From Coptodactyla brooksi (Eukaryota; Arthropoda; Insecta; Coleoptera; Scarabaeidae): 20,844 bases of DNA. Shown piece by piece: positions 1 through 8,085 of the stretch. Made by a program: the position numbers and the translations under genes. The notes beneath the pieces are model-generated. The model did no database searches, was not told the DNA's origin, and was given only the letters and a program-made list of their open reading frames with translations. Location of the stretch: NCBI GenBank assembly GCA_033557675.1, contig JAWQRM010000634.1, positions 1 through 20,844 on the forward strand. The letters run 5' to 3'. Each line of letters opens with the position of its first letter. Position 1 is the stretch's first letter.

Positions 1-60
1 ATATATATATATATATATAATTATATATTATATTATAATATAATTATGTATAAAATTAAT
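1..60. repeat. AT-rich dinucleotide microsatellite
   Basis: The window opens with (AT)n for about 19 bases and continues as an A/T-only tract with few interruptions. It is simple-sequence DNA at the edge of the repeat-rich intron of gene A. Confidence 0.6.
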
Positions 61-80
61 TAATATAATTAATTTTTTTA

Positions 81-401
81 TCAATGATATTTTGCATTAA
101 CAGCTTCTGAGATTAGTTGATTATTCATCTTTAATCTGTCACCTGTAGAATTGTTACAATTTGAAGTAACATAGTTGCACTTTAATTCATTTAGTTTCAT
201 TCTATTTTGACTAGTCCAATAACATATTGTTTCCAATGAGTCCTTTATATCACAGATTGCTATATTGTTTATGTATATACTTAGAACAAAAGCGGACCAA
301 GTATTACCAATTGTTGTAAATTGTTTCCTATTCCTTAGGTAGCATGATAGAATATTAACTGAATTATCTCTAACTCCAACACAGTACAAATTTTCTAACA
401 A
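81..401 (-). mobile_element. Non-LTR retrotransposon reverse transcriptase fragment, copy 1
   Basis: The minus strand encodes a shortened piece of a reverse transcriptase. SYLRNRKQ-like residues come first, then YINNI (the YINDI block that follows the polymerase palm motif in Jockey/CR1-type elements), then KLNELKCNYV, then a LKMNNQLISEAVNAK stretch that normally leads into the 'K-HLG-IID' motif. The segment expected between YLRNRKQ and YINNI (PQGS-LGPLLF region) is missing, and the YADD catalytic box is not visible, so the copy is internally deleted and dead. The same protein stretch recurs at 541-700 and 883-1146. The clade assignment is inference from motif order only. Confidence 0.6.
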
Positions 402-540
402 TATGTTATATTGCTATATGTTATGGCAAGCTCATACTATCCAGTGTTATGAGGTGGTGGATTTGAAGAATTTTCAATTCGTTGTACATTTGCAGCGTAG
501 GTGTTGCATTTGGCTTTGGAAGCTATGTTAGATATAGGTT

Positions 541-700
541 TATGTAGGCATAATAAATTTTATATTTAGTCTTCATTTTATAATTAGCTTTTTATATCAA
601 TGATCAGTTTAAGACGTTTTGCATTAACAACTTCTGAGATTAGTTGGTTATTTGTCTTCAATCTGCCACCTATAATGTTATTGCAATTGAAAGTAATATA
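541..700 (-). mobile_element. Non-LTR reverse transcriptase fragment, copy 2 (degenerate)
   Basis: Read on the minus strand, this piece encodes GGRLKTNNQLISEVVNAK followed by an LIID-like motif, clearly parallel to copies 1 and 3, with stop codons in the flanks. It is the most decayed of the three. It has no intact frame and no domain beyond the conserved region just C-terminal to the palm. Confidence 0.5.
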
Positions 701-737
701 TTTTCTATACGTGATTATGGTGTTCTATATTCACAAG

Positions 738-828
738 TGTCAAGTAAGTAACACATTTTCATATTTAATTTAATCTATAATTAAATGGGTTAAATTAAAT
801 ATGAAAACATATTACTTACTTGTCAAGT
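738..828. repeat. Imperfect 36-bp inverted repeat (foldback)
   Basis: A left arm starting TGTCAAGTAAGTAA and a right arm ending TTACTTACTTGTCA are reverse complements over about 36 bases with roughly five mismatches, around a ~16-base A/T loop. The right arm runs directly into the direct repeat at 821-876. This looks like a small foldback element or a remnant of one. Confidence 0.6.
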
Positions 829-876
829 GAAAATATTAAATTAAAACTAATTATTATTAGTTTAATCATTATAATA
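821..876 (+). repeat. 56-bp direct repeat, left copy
   Basis: This block (TGTCAAGTGAAAATATT... to the ATTATAAT end) recurs at 1155-1209 with about three mismatches. The two copies bracket the reverse transcriptase fragment at 883-1146. They are longer than normal target-site duplications of non-LTR elements. Confidence 0.65.
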
Positions 877-882
877 TTTGTT

Positions 883-1146
883 TCATTCTAATATATGTTC
901 TATAGCATTCCATATATACTTGGAAGCAATGTTAGATGCGAGTCCATAATGCATTTTATATTTAATCTTGAAATTCATTGAACAATTATTTGTTTTATCA
1001 ATGATCAGTCCAAGATGTTTCGCATTAACAGCTTCTGAGATTAGTTGATTATTCATCTTTAATCTGTCACCTATAGAATTGTTACAATTTAAAATAACAT
1101 AGTTGCACTTTAATTCATTTAGTTTAATTCTATTTTGACTAACCCA
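883..1146 (-). mobile_element. Non-LTR reverse transcriptase fragment, copy 3
   Basis: This is the best-preserved copy. The minus strand reads WVSQNRIKLNELKCNYVI, then RLKMNNQLISEAVNAK, then HLGLIIDKTNNCSMNF and a lysine-rich tail. That matches the region after the RT palm ('AKHLGVIID...W..HI') in Jockey/CR1-type non-LTR elements. Upstream palm motifs are absent, so it is a non-functional fragment. It lies just before the exon at 1232, inside an intron of gene A and in antisense orientation to the gene. Confidence 0.65.
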
Positions 1147-1154
1147 ATAATATA

Positions 1155-1209
1155 TGTCAAATGAAAATATTAAATTAGAACTAATTATTATTAATTTAAT
1201 CATTATAAT
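1155..1209 (+). repeat. 56-bp direct repeat, right copy
   Basis: This is the partner of 821-876. It ends only 22 bases before the splice acceptor of gene A at 1231, so the duplicated block probably supplies part of the branch-point region of that intron. Confidence 0.65.
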
Positions 1210-1231
1210 GTCTGAAATCTTGAATTTCCAG

Positions 1232-4200
1232 TCCGGCGAAGAGGAGGTCGACAGAGGAATAATGGTGCACTTCGAACCAAGTGTGAAAATGTCCACCTAC
1301 CTTGTCTGTTTCATAGTAAGCAATTTCCAGGCGAGAGAGACTGAAATAGAGACCGAATCGGATAAGAAGATACCTCTGAGGGTGTTTGCCACTCCCGAAC
1401 AGCAAGATAAAACGGTCTATGCAATTGATGTCGGGAAAAAAGTCATAGAATTCTTCAACGGGTACTTTGGCATGGATTATCCATTGCCTAAGCTTGGTAA
1501 CATATAGAATTTAAGCCCGCGCGGTTCACATCCGTTCTGTTCACCTTCTAGATATGGCTGCCATCCCCGATTTCGTTTCCGGGGCGATGGAACACTGGGG
1601 ACTGGTAACCTACAGAGAGACGGCTTTGTTGTACGATCCACAGATCAGTTCGACCGCGAACAAGCAACGGGTGGCCACGGTGATAGCCCACGAACTAGCC
1701 CACAGCTGGTTCGGGAATTTAGGTAGAGAAATTGCACCTTAAGTGCCCCCAAACTTCGAATATACCCCGGTTTTTTCAGTTACCATGCAGTGGTGGAACG
1801 ATCTGTGGCTGAACGAGGGATTCGCGTCTTACATCGAATACAAGGGGGTGCACGCGGCCGAAAGTGACTGGAAAATGGTATTTTCTAATCACCCGCGACG
1901 CTCGGGGCTTTAACCATCGCCCATCTCGTTTCAGATGGACCAGTTCGTCGTGGACGACCTCCACAACGTGCTCAAGATCGATTCGGCTCTCAGTTCGCAC
2001 CCGATCGTGCAGACGGTGCTCACACCCGACGAGATAACTTCGATATTCGACACTATCTCGTACAGCAAGGGGGCGTCCGTCCTGCGGATGCTGGAGAACG
2101 CCGTGACGGAGGAGGTGTTCAAGACGGGCGTCACCAACTACCTGCGCAACAACGAATACGGAAACGCGGTCACCGACGACCTGTGGAAGGAGCTGGTGTA
2201 CGAACCGGTCGAAGTCAAGACCTTCATGGACACGTGGACCGTCCAAATGGGCTATCCCGTGGTGACCGTGAGGAGGGAAGGCAACGATTATGTGTTAACA
2301 CAGACTAGGTATCTGACGGATCAAACAGCAGTCGATACCAGCGAAACACCTTACAAGTACGTAATGTATCTAACGACAATGTTCTTGTTAATATCTCCCA
2401 ATAATCCTACATTACAGGAACTTGTTTTTTCACTTTTTGTTCATTTGTATTTCTCTAAATATAAGTAAACAAAAAAAGGAACATCCTGTAAATAGATGCA
2501 TAAAAATGTACATAAAAACTGATATAAGAAGCGTAACAACTTGGCAATTTAAAAAATGTCTAGTTGCTCTATATACTCCAAAATGTTTTGAAATGTTTCA
2601 TACTTTACAAAACTAGTAACTTACTATTATATAATGTTACCAAATTACTGTCCATCATCATTATACACCAGCCTGATTATATGTTATATAGCAATGCAAA
2701 TTTCAAAGATAATCTGTTCTTGTTTTAAGCTTTCAAACATCTGTGCAGTTGATCCAAATTAAATGGTATATTTCAGAGGCATCAAATTCCGTTTCATTTA
2801 TATGCCAAGGAGTTAATTGGCTGGAGTGTAGGACCGGTATTTACTTGGACATTTATTATGGTTGTAAAAATAGCAATAATGAACCATATTTTTATACATA
2901 TTGTTATTTTAACTGTTGATGTTTTCAATACTAAATATACTTTACAAAAGATAATTGGTAAAAGTTAAGATAATTGGAAATGTGATTTCTAAGAAGAATG
3001 AAAGAAGAAATATTAGCTTATAACACTTATGTCCTTTATTCTAAGTTTTCCAATTCAACAAACCAATCAATTGTAAATTATCAATTGAATATTGCAGGAG
3101 ATATGCTACGTAACTTCCTAATTATCTGGCAAGTGGCAGGCCTTCGCAGTTTGGCTGTAGTCAGTTTGGCTACAGGCAAAACATTGGGCACATTTTCCTC
3201 AACATATACCTTCAACTAATAAAAAGGAACATCCTGCAAAGAGATGCATAAAAATGTGCATAAAAAATGATATAAGAAGCGAAACAACTTGGCAATTTAA
3301 AAAATGTTTAGTTGCTCTATATACTCTAAATGTTTTGAAAATATTTTGAAAACTATGTTAAGTTGTGTTGTTTTTTATGTGGTCTGTGATTTGGTTAAAC
3401 CATCGAACCGTTTGGAAACTTATTCTTCTTATATTTCTTGCTGTTGGTAGTAAGTAAAAATTTCGGTTTTATCTTGTATTATAATTATGTATCTTGCAGT
3501 TTTATACAAGGTTTACATCTGTTTCTATTGGGTTATTTTTCAGTTTAAAAATTATTTTAATGCCACCAATTGTTTCATTAATTTTAAGAATATCAAGGTT
3601 CACACAGTATTCTACTTGGTTCCCAATATTCGTAAAACTAAAGGATTGATACTGACCGATTGATGATACATTAACATTAATAATAATGATGACAATAAAA
3701 CCTAGAAAGGTTTGTAAATTGTAAAATATATTTGATATTGAAAAAATCCATGGCTATAACAATAATATGCATAGATATAAAATAACACCTGACTTGTATC
3801 CTTCACTTACATGATATTGTTATCTCCTACTGTTCTAAACTTTCAGCTACCGATGGATTATTCCAATTACTTACGTGACGGACGCGGAACACACGGAGGA
3901 GCCGATCTGGTTCTTCCACGAAGAGGAGGAAGTGAGAGTCCCGAGGCCGGCGACCGCGAGATGGATCAAGTTCAACCACAGGCAGGTGGGTTACTACAGG
4001 GTCAATTACGACGCGGAGGGCTGGAATGAATTGATCGCGAACATTCGAGATATGGAGTCGGTCGACAAGACCCACCTGATCGAAGAGAGCTTCCGGTTGG
4101 CCGAATCCGGGCATCTGGAGTACGCGGTGCCCCTCGAACTGTCCCGGTACATGGTGGACGAGAGGGAGTACGTCCCGTGGAACGCTTTCAACACCGTCAT

Positions 4201-6611
4201 CGGCGAGGTGATGCGGTTCCTGCAGAGCTCCGAGCTGTACACCGACCTGAAGGACTACGTGAGCGAACTGGTGAAACCTTCTTACGACTATTACACATTC
4301 GTCGAAGGACCGAATTCCCACTTGGACAGGTAGGTTTTGCACTGTGTCAAACTTAATTAGATTCATTGTTTCTCACTTTATAGCCAGGTGCTATTATTAT
4401 GGTAATAATACCCTTCTAAACCAACATTACATTTCTAATTTATTTTATGATATTCTCTTTATAGTTGCAAAGGCTTCTGAGGATGATTATTTAATTAATC
4501 CAAACTAGTTAAGCCTAAATATAAACCAACACAGCCAGAAGGGTATTATTACCACAATATCCTTTTTGATTTATAGTATCTGGCTATGTTTATACACTCA
4601 TAAACATCCATACTTCTTGCAACTATAATAAAAAACTTACATAAACATTACAACACATATATTTCGTAATTTACTAACCTTTATAGGCCAACATTATATT
4701 TCTAAATTATTTTATGGTTTTCTCTTTATATTTGCAAAGGCTGCTGAGGATGATTATTTAGTTAATTCAAACTAGTTAAGTTAAAGAAATCTATTGTTTA
4801 ATTTATTTCTAGTTAGTCACAACTATATTTGATTTTTTTATCTTTTAGCAAAAAAAGTATTTTTTTTCTCTACTTATTACACAGTTTTTTGATTTATCAA
4901 TTTTTTGTGATTTTCTGAGTTTTAGAAATTCTCTTTTGGATACTTACCAATTCTGTTGCCTAAAAATTTCGCATACTTTGTCTAGAAAATTTTCAAGCTA
5001 TCGGCTTTCTTTTGTGGTGTTCTCTAATTAATTTAGAGTTATGTAATTTTTTTAAAGATTTATCTTGAGTTTAGAATCAAGTTTCGTTTCATTAATGGGG
5101 TTTATTGTGGCTTTAAACTTTAATTTTTATGTTATTTTCTCACTTTTGCACAAGTACCTTATAAGTCTTCGAATTTTAGATATTCAGGGTTAAAGAAATC
5201 TATTGTTTAATACATTTCCGGTAGTTAATCACAACTATATTTAATTTTTTTATCTTTTCATAAAAAAAATTCTTTTTTCTCTAGTACACAGTTTTTTGAT
5301 TTATCAACCTGTGATGATTTTCCCAGAGTTTTAGAAATTCCCCCATTTGGATATTTACCAATTCTGTTGCTTTTCTTTATTTCGGTATAATTATCGTTTT
5401 CAATTAACCCCATGGTCTTTTCAATGTATTTGGTTTATTCCATTATTACTGTTCCTGCATTTTTATCTGCCTTAATATACCTTCTATTGAAGGACAATTC
5501 TTTACCGGTTAATCGAAATCAACGTAATTTGTATTAGAAATTGGAAAATTTTGACAGAAAGTGAGAGCTGGTGGAAAACTGCGCCGGTGTGCAGTTTTTT
5601 TTATAAGCTCTTTCCAATTTACCAACCTTTATAAGCCAACATTATATTTCTAATTTATTTTATGTTTTTCTGTTTATATTTGCAAAGGCTCCTGAGGATG
5701 ATTATTTAGTTAATCAAAACTAGTTAAGCTTAAATATACTTACCCTTTTTAAACTAAATTAAATTGTTTAAATTCCGTTTTAGACGTGCCCGTGCCACCA
5801 TTTTGAACCTGGCATGCAGTGTTGGCATGAAGGAGTGTAACGAACAGGCGGCCACTATGTTCAGGCAGTGGTTAGATGATGACACCAGCGAACCAATTTC
5901 ACAAGACCTTCGCCAAATGGTGTACATCTACGGTACGACGTTGCACATCCGATAAAAGTTTTTAAAGCTAATTTATCTCGTTTAGGAATGAAGAACAGCC
6001 CCGAGGAATACTGGGATAAGCTGTTTGAAAAGTTTGCAGCTGAAACGGACGCAGGGGAGAAGCTCAGGCTCCTTTACGGTTTGGCCAGCATTAAGGACAC
6101 GACGTACCTGACGAAGCTAATTCAGCTTGCTTCGAAAGATGAAGAATTAGTGAGAAAACAAGACTACTTCTCCTGCTTGAACTACATCTCGTACAATACC
6201 ATTGGGACGCCCATCGTTTGGGATTATGTGAGGTAATAAGGAATGATTTCTTCTCCACTATTTCAGGCTCTATAATTAACTTTATTATTTCAGGGACAAC
6301 TGGAAGGCTCTCGAGGACAGGTTCTCGTTGAACGACAGGAACTTGGGCAACTTGATTCCCTCCATAACACAAACGTTCTCGACTGAAACCAAGCTGGAGG
6401 AGGTATTCAGGTCCAGCGATCGCGGATCGTGGTTTTAAGCGAACTTTTCTTCCTCTTTCAGATGCAGGCGTTCTTCGCGAAATACCCGGACGCGGGTGCC
6501 GGCGTCGCCGCCCGGTCTAGAGCCCTCGAAACCGTGAGGAACAACATGAAGTGGCTGGCGCAGTACAAGAACTCCGTCGAGCAGTGGATACAGAACAGGC
6601 AGAAAGCCTGA
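1232..6611 (+). CDS. M1 family zinc aminopeptidase, gene A (5' end outside window)
   Basis: Hydrolyses N-terminal residues from peptides (M1/gluzincin family). Exons: 1232-1496, 1552-1722, 1780-1877, 1935-2356, 3847-4329, 5784-5932, 5986-6232, 6294-6402, 6462-6611. All introns are GT-AG, phases are consistent, and the total is 2094 nt (697 codons plus stop). Numbering visible residues from 1: GAMEH at 99-103 (exopeptidase motif, normally GAMEN), zinc site HELAH at 135-139 with Glu158 in NEGF exactly 18 residues on, and catalytic Tyr221 in ISYSKGASVLRML. The helical C-terminal domain ends in a K-A-stop with no hydrophobic GPI tail. The first visible exon enters in phase 0 and aligns with exon 3 of gene B. 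The signal anchor and about 270 N-terminal residues must lie upstream or be lost; nothing in 1-1231 resembles them. All visible catalytic residues are intact, so the visible part does not look like a pseudogene. The family is certain; the substrate is not known. Confidence 0.9.
1497..1551 (+). other. Gene A intron absent from paralog gene B
   Basis: This 55-nt GT-AG intron splits the Asp codon of PLPKLD just before the GAMEH exon. Gene B reads PLPKLDMIGIPDF without interruption at the same place, within exon 12425-12854. The other splice sites of this half of the gene coincide in the two paralogs. Confidence 0.8.
2471..2600 (+). repeat. ~120-bp direct repeat, copy 1
   Basis: The block from AAAAAGGAACATCCTG through GATATAAGAAGCG, ACAACTTGGCAATTT and TAGTTGCTCTATATACTC recurs at 3221-3340 with about a dozen differences. 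The copies are ~745 bases apart in the same orientation. They could be terminal repeats of a short decayed element, but no coding capacity lies between them. Confidence 0.7.
3221..3340 (+). repeat. ~120-bp direct repeat, copy 2
   Basis: This is the second copy of the block at 2471-2600, in the same orientation, with small substitutions such as GCAAAGAGATG for GTAAATAGATG. Confidence 0.7.
4401..4553. repeat. Foldback with 17-bp perfect inverted repeat
   Basis: GGTAATAATACCCTTCT at 4401-4417 is the exact reverse complement of 4537-4553. A related stretch on the opposite strand occurs in gene B intron 1 (about 8892-8960, with TGGCAATAATAC and CTTCTGGCTGTGTT), which indicates a dispersed element. 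Confidence 0.65.
4421..4522 (+). repeat. ~100-bp dispersed repeat, copy 1 of 3
   Basis: It starts CCAACATTACATTTCTAATT and contains TTGCAAAGGCTTCTGAGGAT and CAAACTAGTTAAG. Copies 2 and 3 lie at 4688-4785 and 5636-5735 in the same intron, all in one orientation. Confidence 0.7.
4688..4785 (+). repeat. ~100-bp dispersed repeat, copy 2 of 3
   Basis: Shares CCAACATTATATTTCTAA, TTTGCAAAGGCTGCTGAGGA and TCAAACTAGTTAAG with the other two copies. Its 3' end touches the Penelope-like fragment that starts at about 4787. Confidence 0.7.
4787..5612 (-). mobile_element. Penelope-like element fragment, two tandem partial units (copy in gene A intron)
   Basis: Two partial units of ~400 bp follow each other (4787-5188 and 5189-5612), sharing AAAGAAATCTATTGTTTAAT, ATTTACCAATTCTGTTGC-like and TCTTGAGTTTAGAATCAAG-type blocks. 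On the minus strand at about 5495-5440 the protein reads FNRRYIKADKNAGTVIM and then meets a stop codon. The 'IKADK-G-VIM-K-Y' pattern is characteristic of the region N-terminal to the RT domain in Penelope-like elements. Tandem partial copies are a known habit of that group. The copy is decayed. It ends at the GCGCCGGTGTGCAGTTTTTT motif, as does the homologous copy at 6740-7630. Confidence 0.55.
5636..5735 (+). repeat. ~100-bp dispersed repeat, copy 3 of 3
   Basis: Third copy of the block at 4421-4522 and 4688-4785. It lies just downstream of the Penelope-like fragment, so copies 2 and 3 flank that fragment directly on both sides. Confidence 0.7.
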
Positions 6612-6647
6612 ATGCATATGTTATTGTACAGTGTATATTAATGTTTA

Positions 6648-6653
6648 AATAAA
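6648..6653 (+). terminator. Polyadenylation signal of gene A
   Basis: AATAAA starts 37 bases after the TGA stop of gene A, followed by a T/G-rich stretch. The 3' UTR would be very short. Confidence 0.7.
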
Positions 6654-6739
6654 CGTTTTATTGGTTTTATAAAAGGGGACATCGTAAACTACCTAGAAAC
6701 TTTTAAAGGTTTGTTTCATACTGTTCCCTAACGAATTTA

Positions 6740-7630
6740 GAGTCCTCTACATTTTTTGTAGTATTCATCTTGAGTTTAGAATCAAGTTTTGTTTCATTAA
6801 TAGGGTTTATCGTGGCTTTAAACCTTAATTTTTATTTTATTTTCTCAACTACTGTAAAAAGTAGTTTCGCAACTATATTTAAATTTTTTATCTTTTCATA
6901 AAAAAGTATTTTTTCCCTACTTATTAGACAGTTTTTTGATTTAGCTATCTTTTGTGATTTTCTGAAAGTTTTAGAAATTCTTTTTTGGATATTTACCAAT
7001 TCTGTTGCCTAAAAACTTCGCAGACTTTGTCTAAAAGATTTTCAAGCAATCGGCTTTCTCTTGTGGTGTTCTCTAATTAATTTAGAGTTAGGTAATTTTT
7101 TTTAAAGATATATCTTGAGTTTAAAATCAAGTTTTATTTCATTAATGGGGTTTATTGTGGTTTTAAATCTTAATTTTTATTTTATTTTCTCACTTCTATA
7201 CAAGCACCTTATAAGTCTTCGAATTTTAGATATTCAGGGTGAATGGAATCTATTTTTTAATTCATTTCCGGTAGTTAGTCACAACCTATATTTAATTTTT
7301 TATCTTTTTGTACAAAAAGTATTTTTTTCTCTACTTATTACACAATTTTTTGATTTATCAATCTTTGGTGGTTTTCTTAGAGTTTTAGAAATTCTCCCTT
7401 TTGGATATTTACCAATTCTGTTGCCTTTCTTTATTTCGGTATAATTATTGTTTTTAATTAACCCCGTGGTCTTTTCCATGTATTTGGTTTTTACCATTAT
7501 TACTGTTCCAGCATTTTTATCTGCTTTAATATACCTTCTATTGAAGAACAATTCTTTGGAAATTGGAAAATTTTGACAGAAAGTGAGAGGTGGTGGATGC
7601 GCCGGTGTGCAGTTTTTTTATAAGCTCTTA
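6740..7630 (-). mobile_element. Penelope-like element fragment, two tandem partial units (intergenic copy)
   Basis: Closely related to 4787-5612 over almost its whole length. The best coding remnant is on the minus strand, about 7551-7300: FNRRYIKADKNAGTVIM, then KTKYMEKTTGLIKNNNY. This fits the conserved N-terminal RT-flanking region of Penelope-like elements (ADKG..VVM..DY......LL.D..TY). Again there are two units (about 6740-7220 and 7221-7630) with the same internal landmarks. No RT palm motif or GIY-YIG nuclease is visible, so it is an incomplete, inactive fragment. Its end is again GGTGGATGCGCCGGTGTGCAG. Confidence 0.55.
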
Positions 7631-7639
7631 GAAATAATT

Positions 7640-8085
7640 ATCAATGACTTCTCGGTGGTAGTTCGCTTTTATTGACTGTTAAAACTGGCAGTTAATAAAT
7701 GAGAGCCGTCCACGAATGTTAATTGAAATGCCTTTAAAGGTCTTTGGCCGATATAAAGTTTAGAATTGGTGGAGGTACCGGTGTGCACTTTACAAGTTGA
7801 AAATTTGGTATTACAACCGATGATTTATTAATTATATCACATGTTTTGGTAGGATAAAGGTGGGAGAAAGTCGTGTGCGGCACAACACCCGCAAAAACTC
7901 CACTTCTGAATAGAATTAAGCGTTTAACGGCTTAATGTGTCCCCTTTCGATTTCACCTGTCGACGGCTGCTGCCGAGATCACTTTCAGATGTTTGACGTC
8001 GCTTTTAAAAGGCACCGATATCGGCCGTGGGGGCATACGGCTGTAGGCGAAAAGATAACATTCATATTAAGCGCACCGAACGATC
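7640..8085 (+). promoter_or_regulatory. Upstream region and probable promoter of gene B
   Basis: A TATA-like TTTTAAAAGG lies at 8003-8012, about 75-80 bases before the ATG. A GATA-type site (AGATAA) lies at 8053-8058 and another (GGATAAA) near 7853. GATA sites are common in promoters of insect gut aminopeptidases, but whether these work is inference. A GGTGGAGGTACCGGTGTGC motif near 7773 matches the core of the intronic repeat family. From about 7850 the base composition becomes more balanced than in the flanking repeat. Confidence 0.35.

Larger units (their letters stand above)
2357..3846 (+). other. Long intron of gene A with a pair of 120-bp direct repeats
   Basis: This 1490-nt intron has donor GTACGT at 2357 and an acceptor AG at 3845-3846. 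It is AT-rich and holds the direct repeats at 2471-2600 and 3221-3340. The small open frames in it (for example 2998-3219) have no recognisable domain. The stretch 3341-3846 shows nothing I can name. Confidence 0.75.
4330..5783 (+). other. Long intron of gene A filled with repeats
   Basis: This 1454-nt intron lies between HLDR and RARATILNLAC. It contains three copies of a ~100-bp repeat (4421-4522, 4688-4785, 5636-5735), a 17-bp inverted pair (4401-4417 with 4537-4553), and a ~0.85 kb Penelope-like fragment (4787-5612). Gene B has an intron at the identical position and phase (16530-19108) but with different repeats, so the intron is ancestral and was invaded separately. Confidence 0.75.

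Noticed and set aside
1776..2246. Long antisense open frame opposite gene A exons
   Set aside because: It mirrors GC-rich coding exons in another frame, crosses an intron and has no recognisable domain.
2998..3219. 73-codon + strand frame in a gene A intron
   Set aside because: No domain, AT-rich composition, and a location between direct repeats; more likely chance.
3380..3650. Minus-strand stretch reading NIGNQVEYCVNLDILKIN as a possible element-derived peptide
   Set aside because: About 45 open codons with no motif I can assign to any family.
6462..6611. A C-terminal GPI signal like those of lepidopteran midgut aminopeptidase N
   Set aside because: Both gene A and gene B end in charged or polar helices without a hydrophobic tail, so GPI anchoring is not supported.
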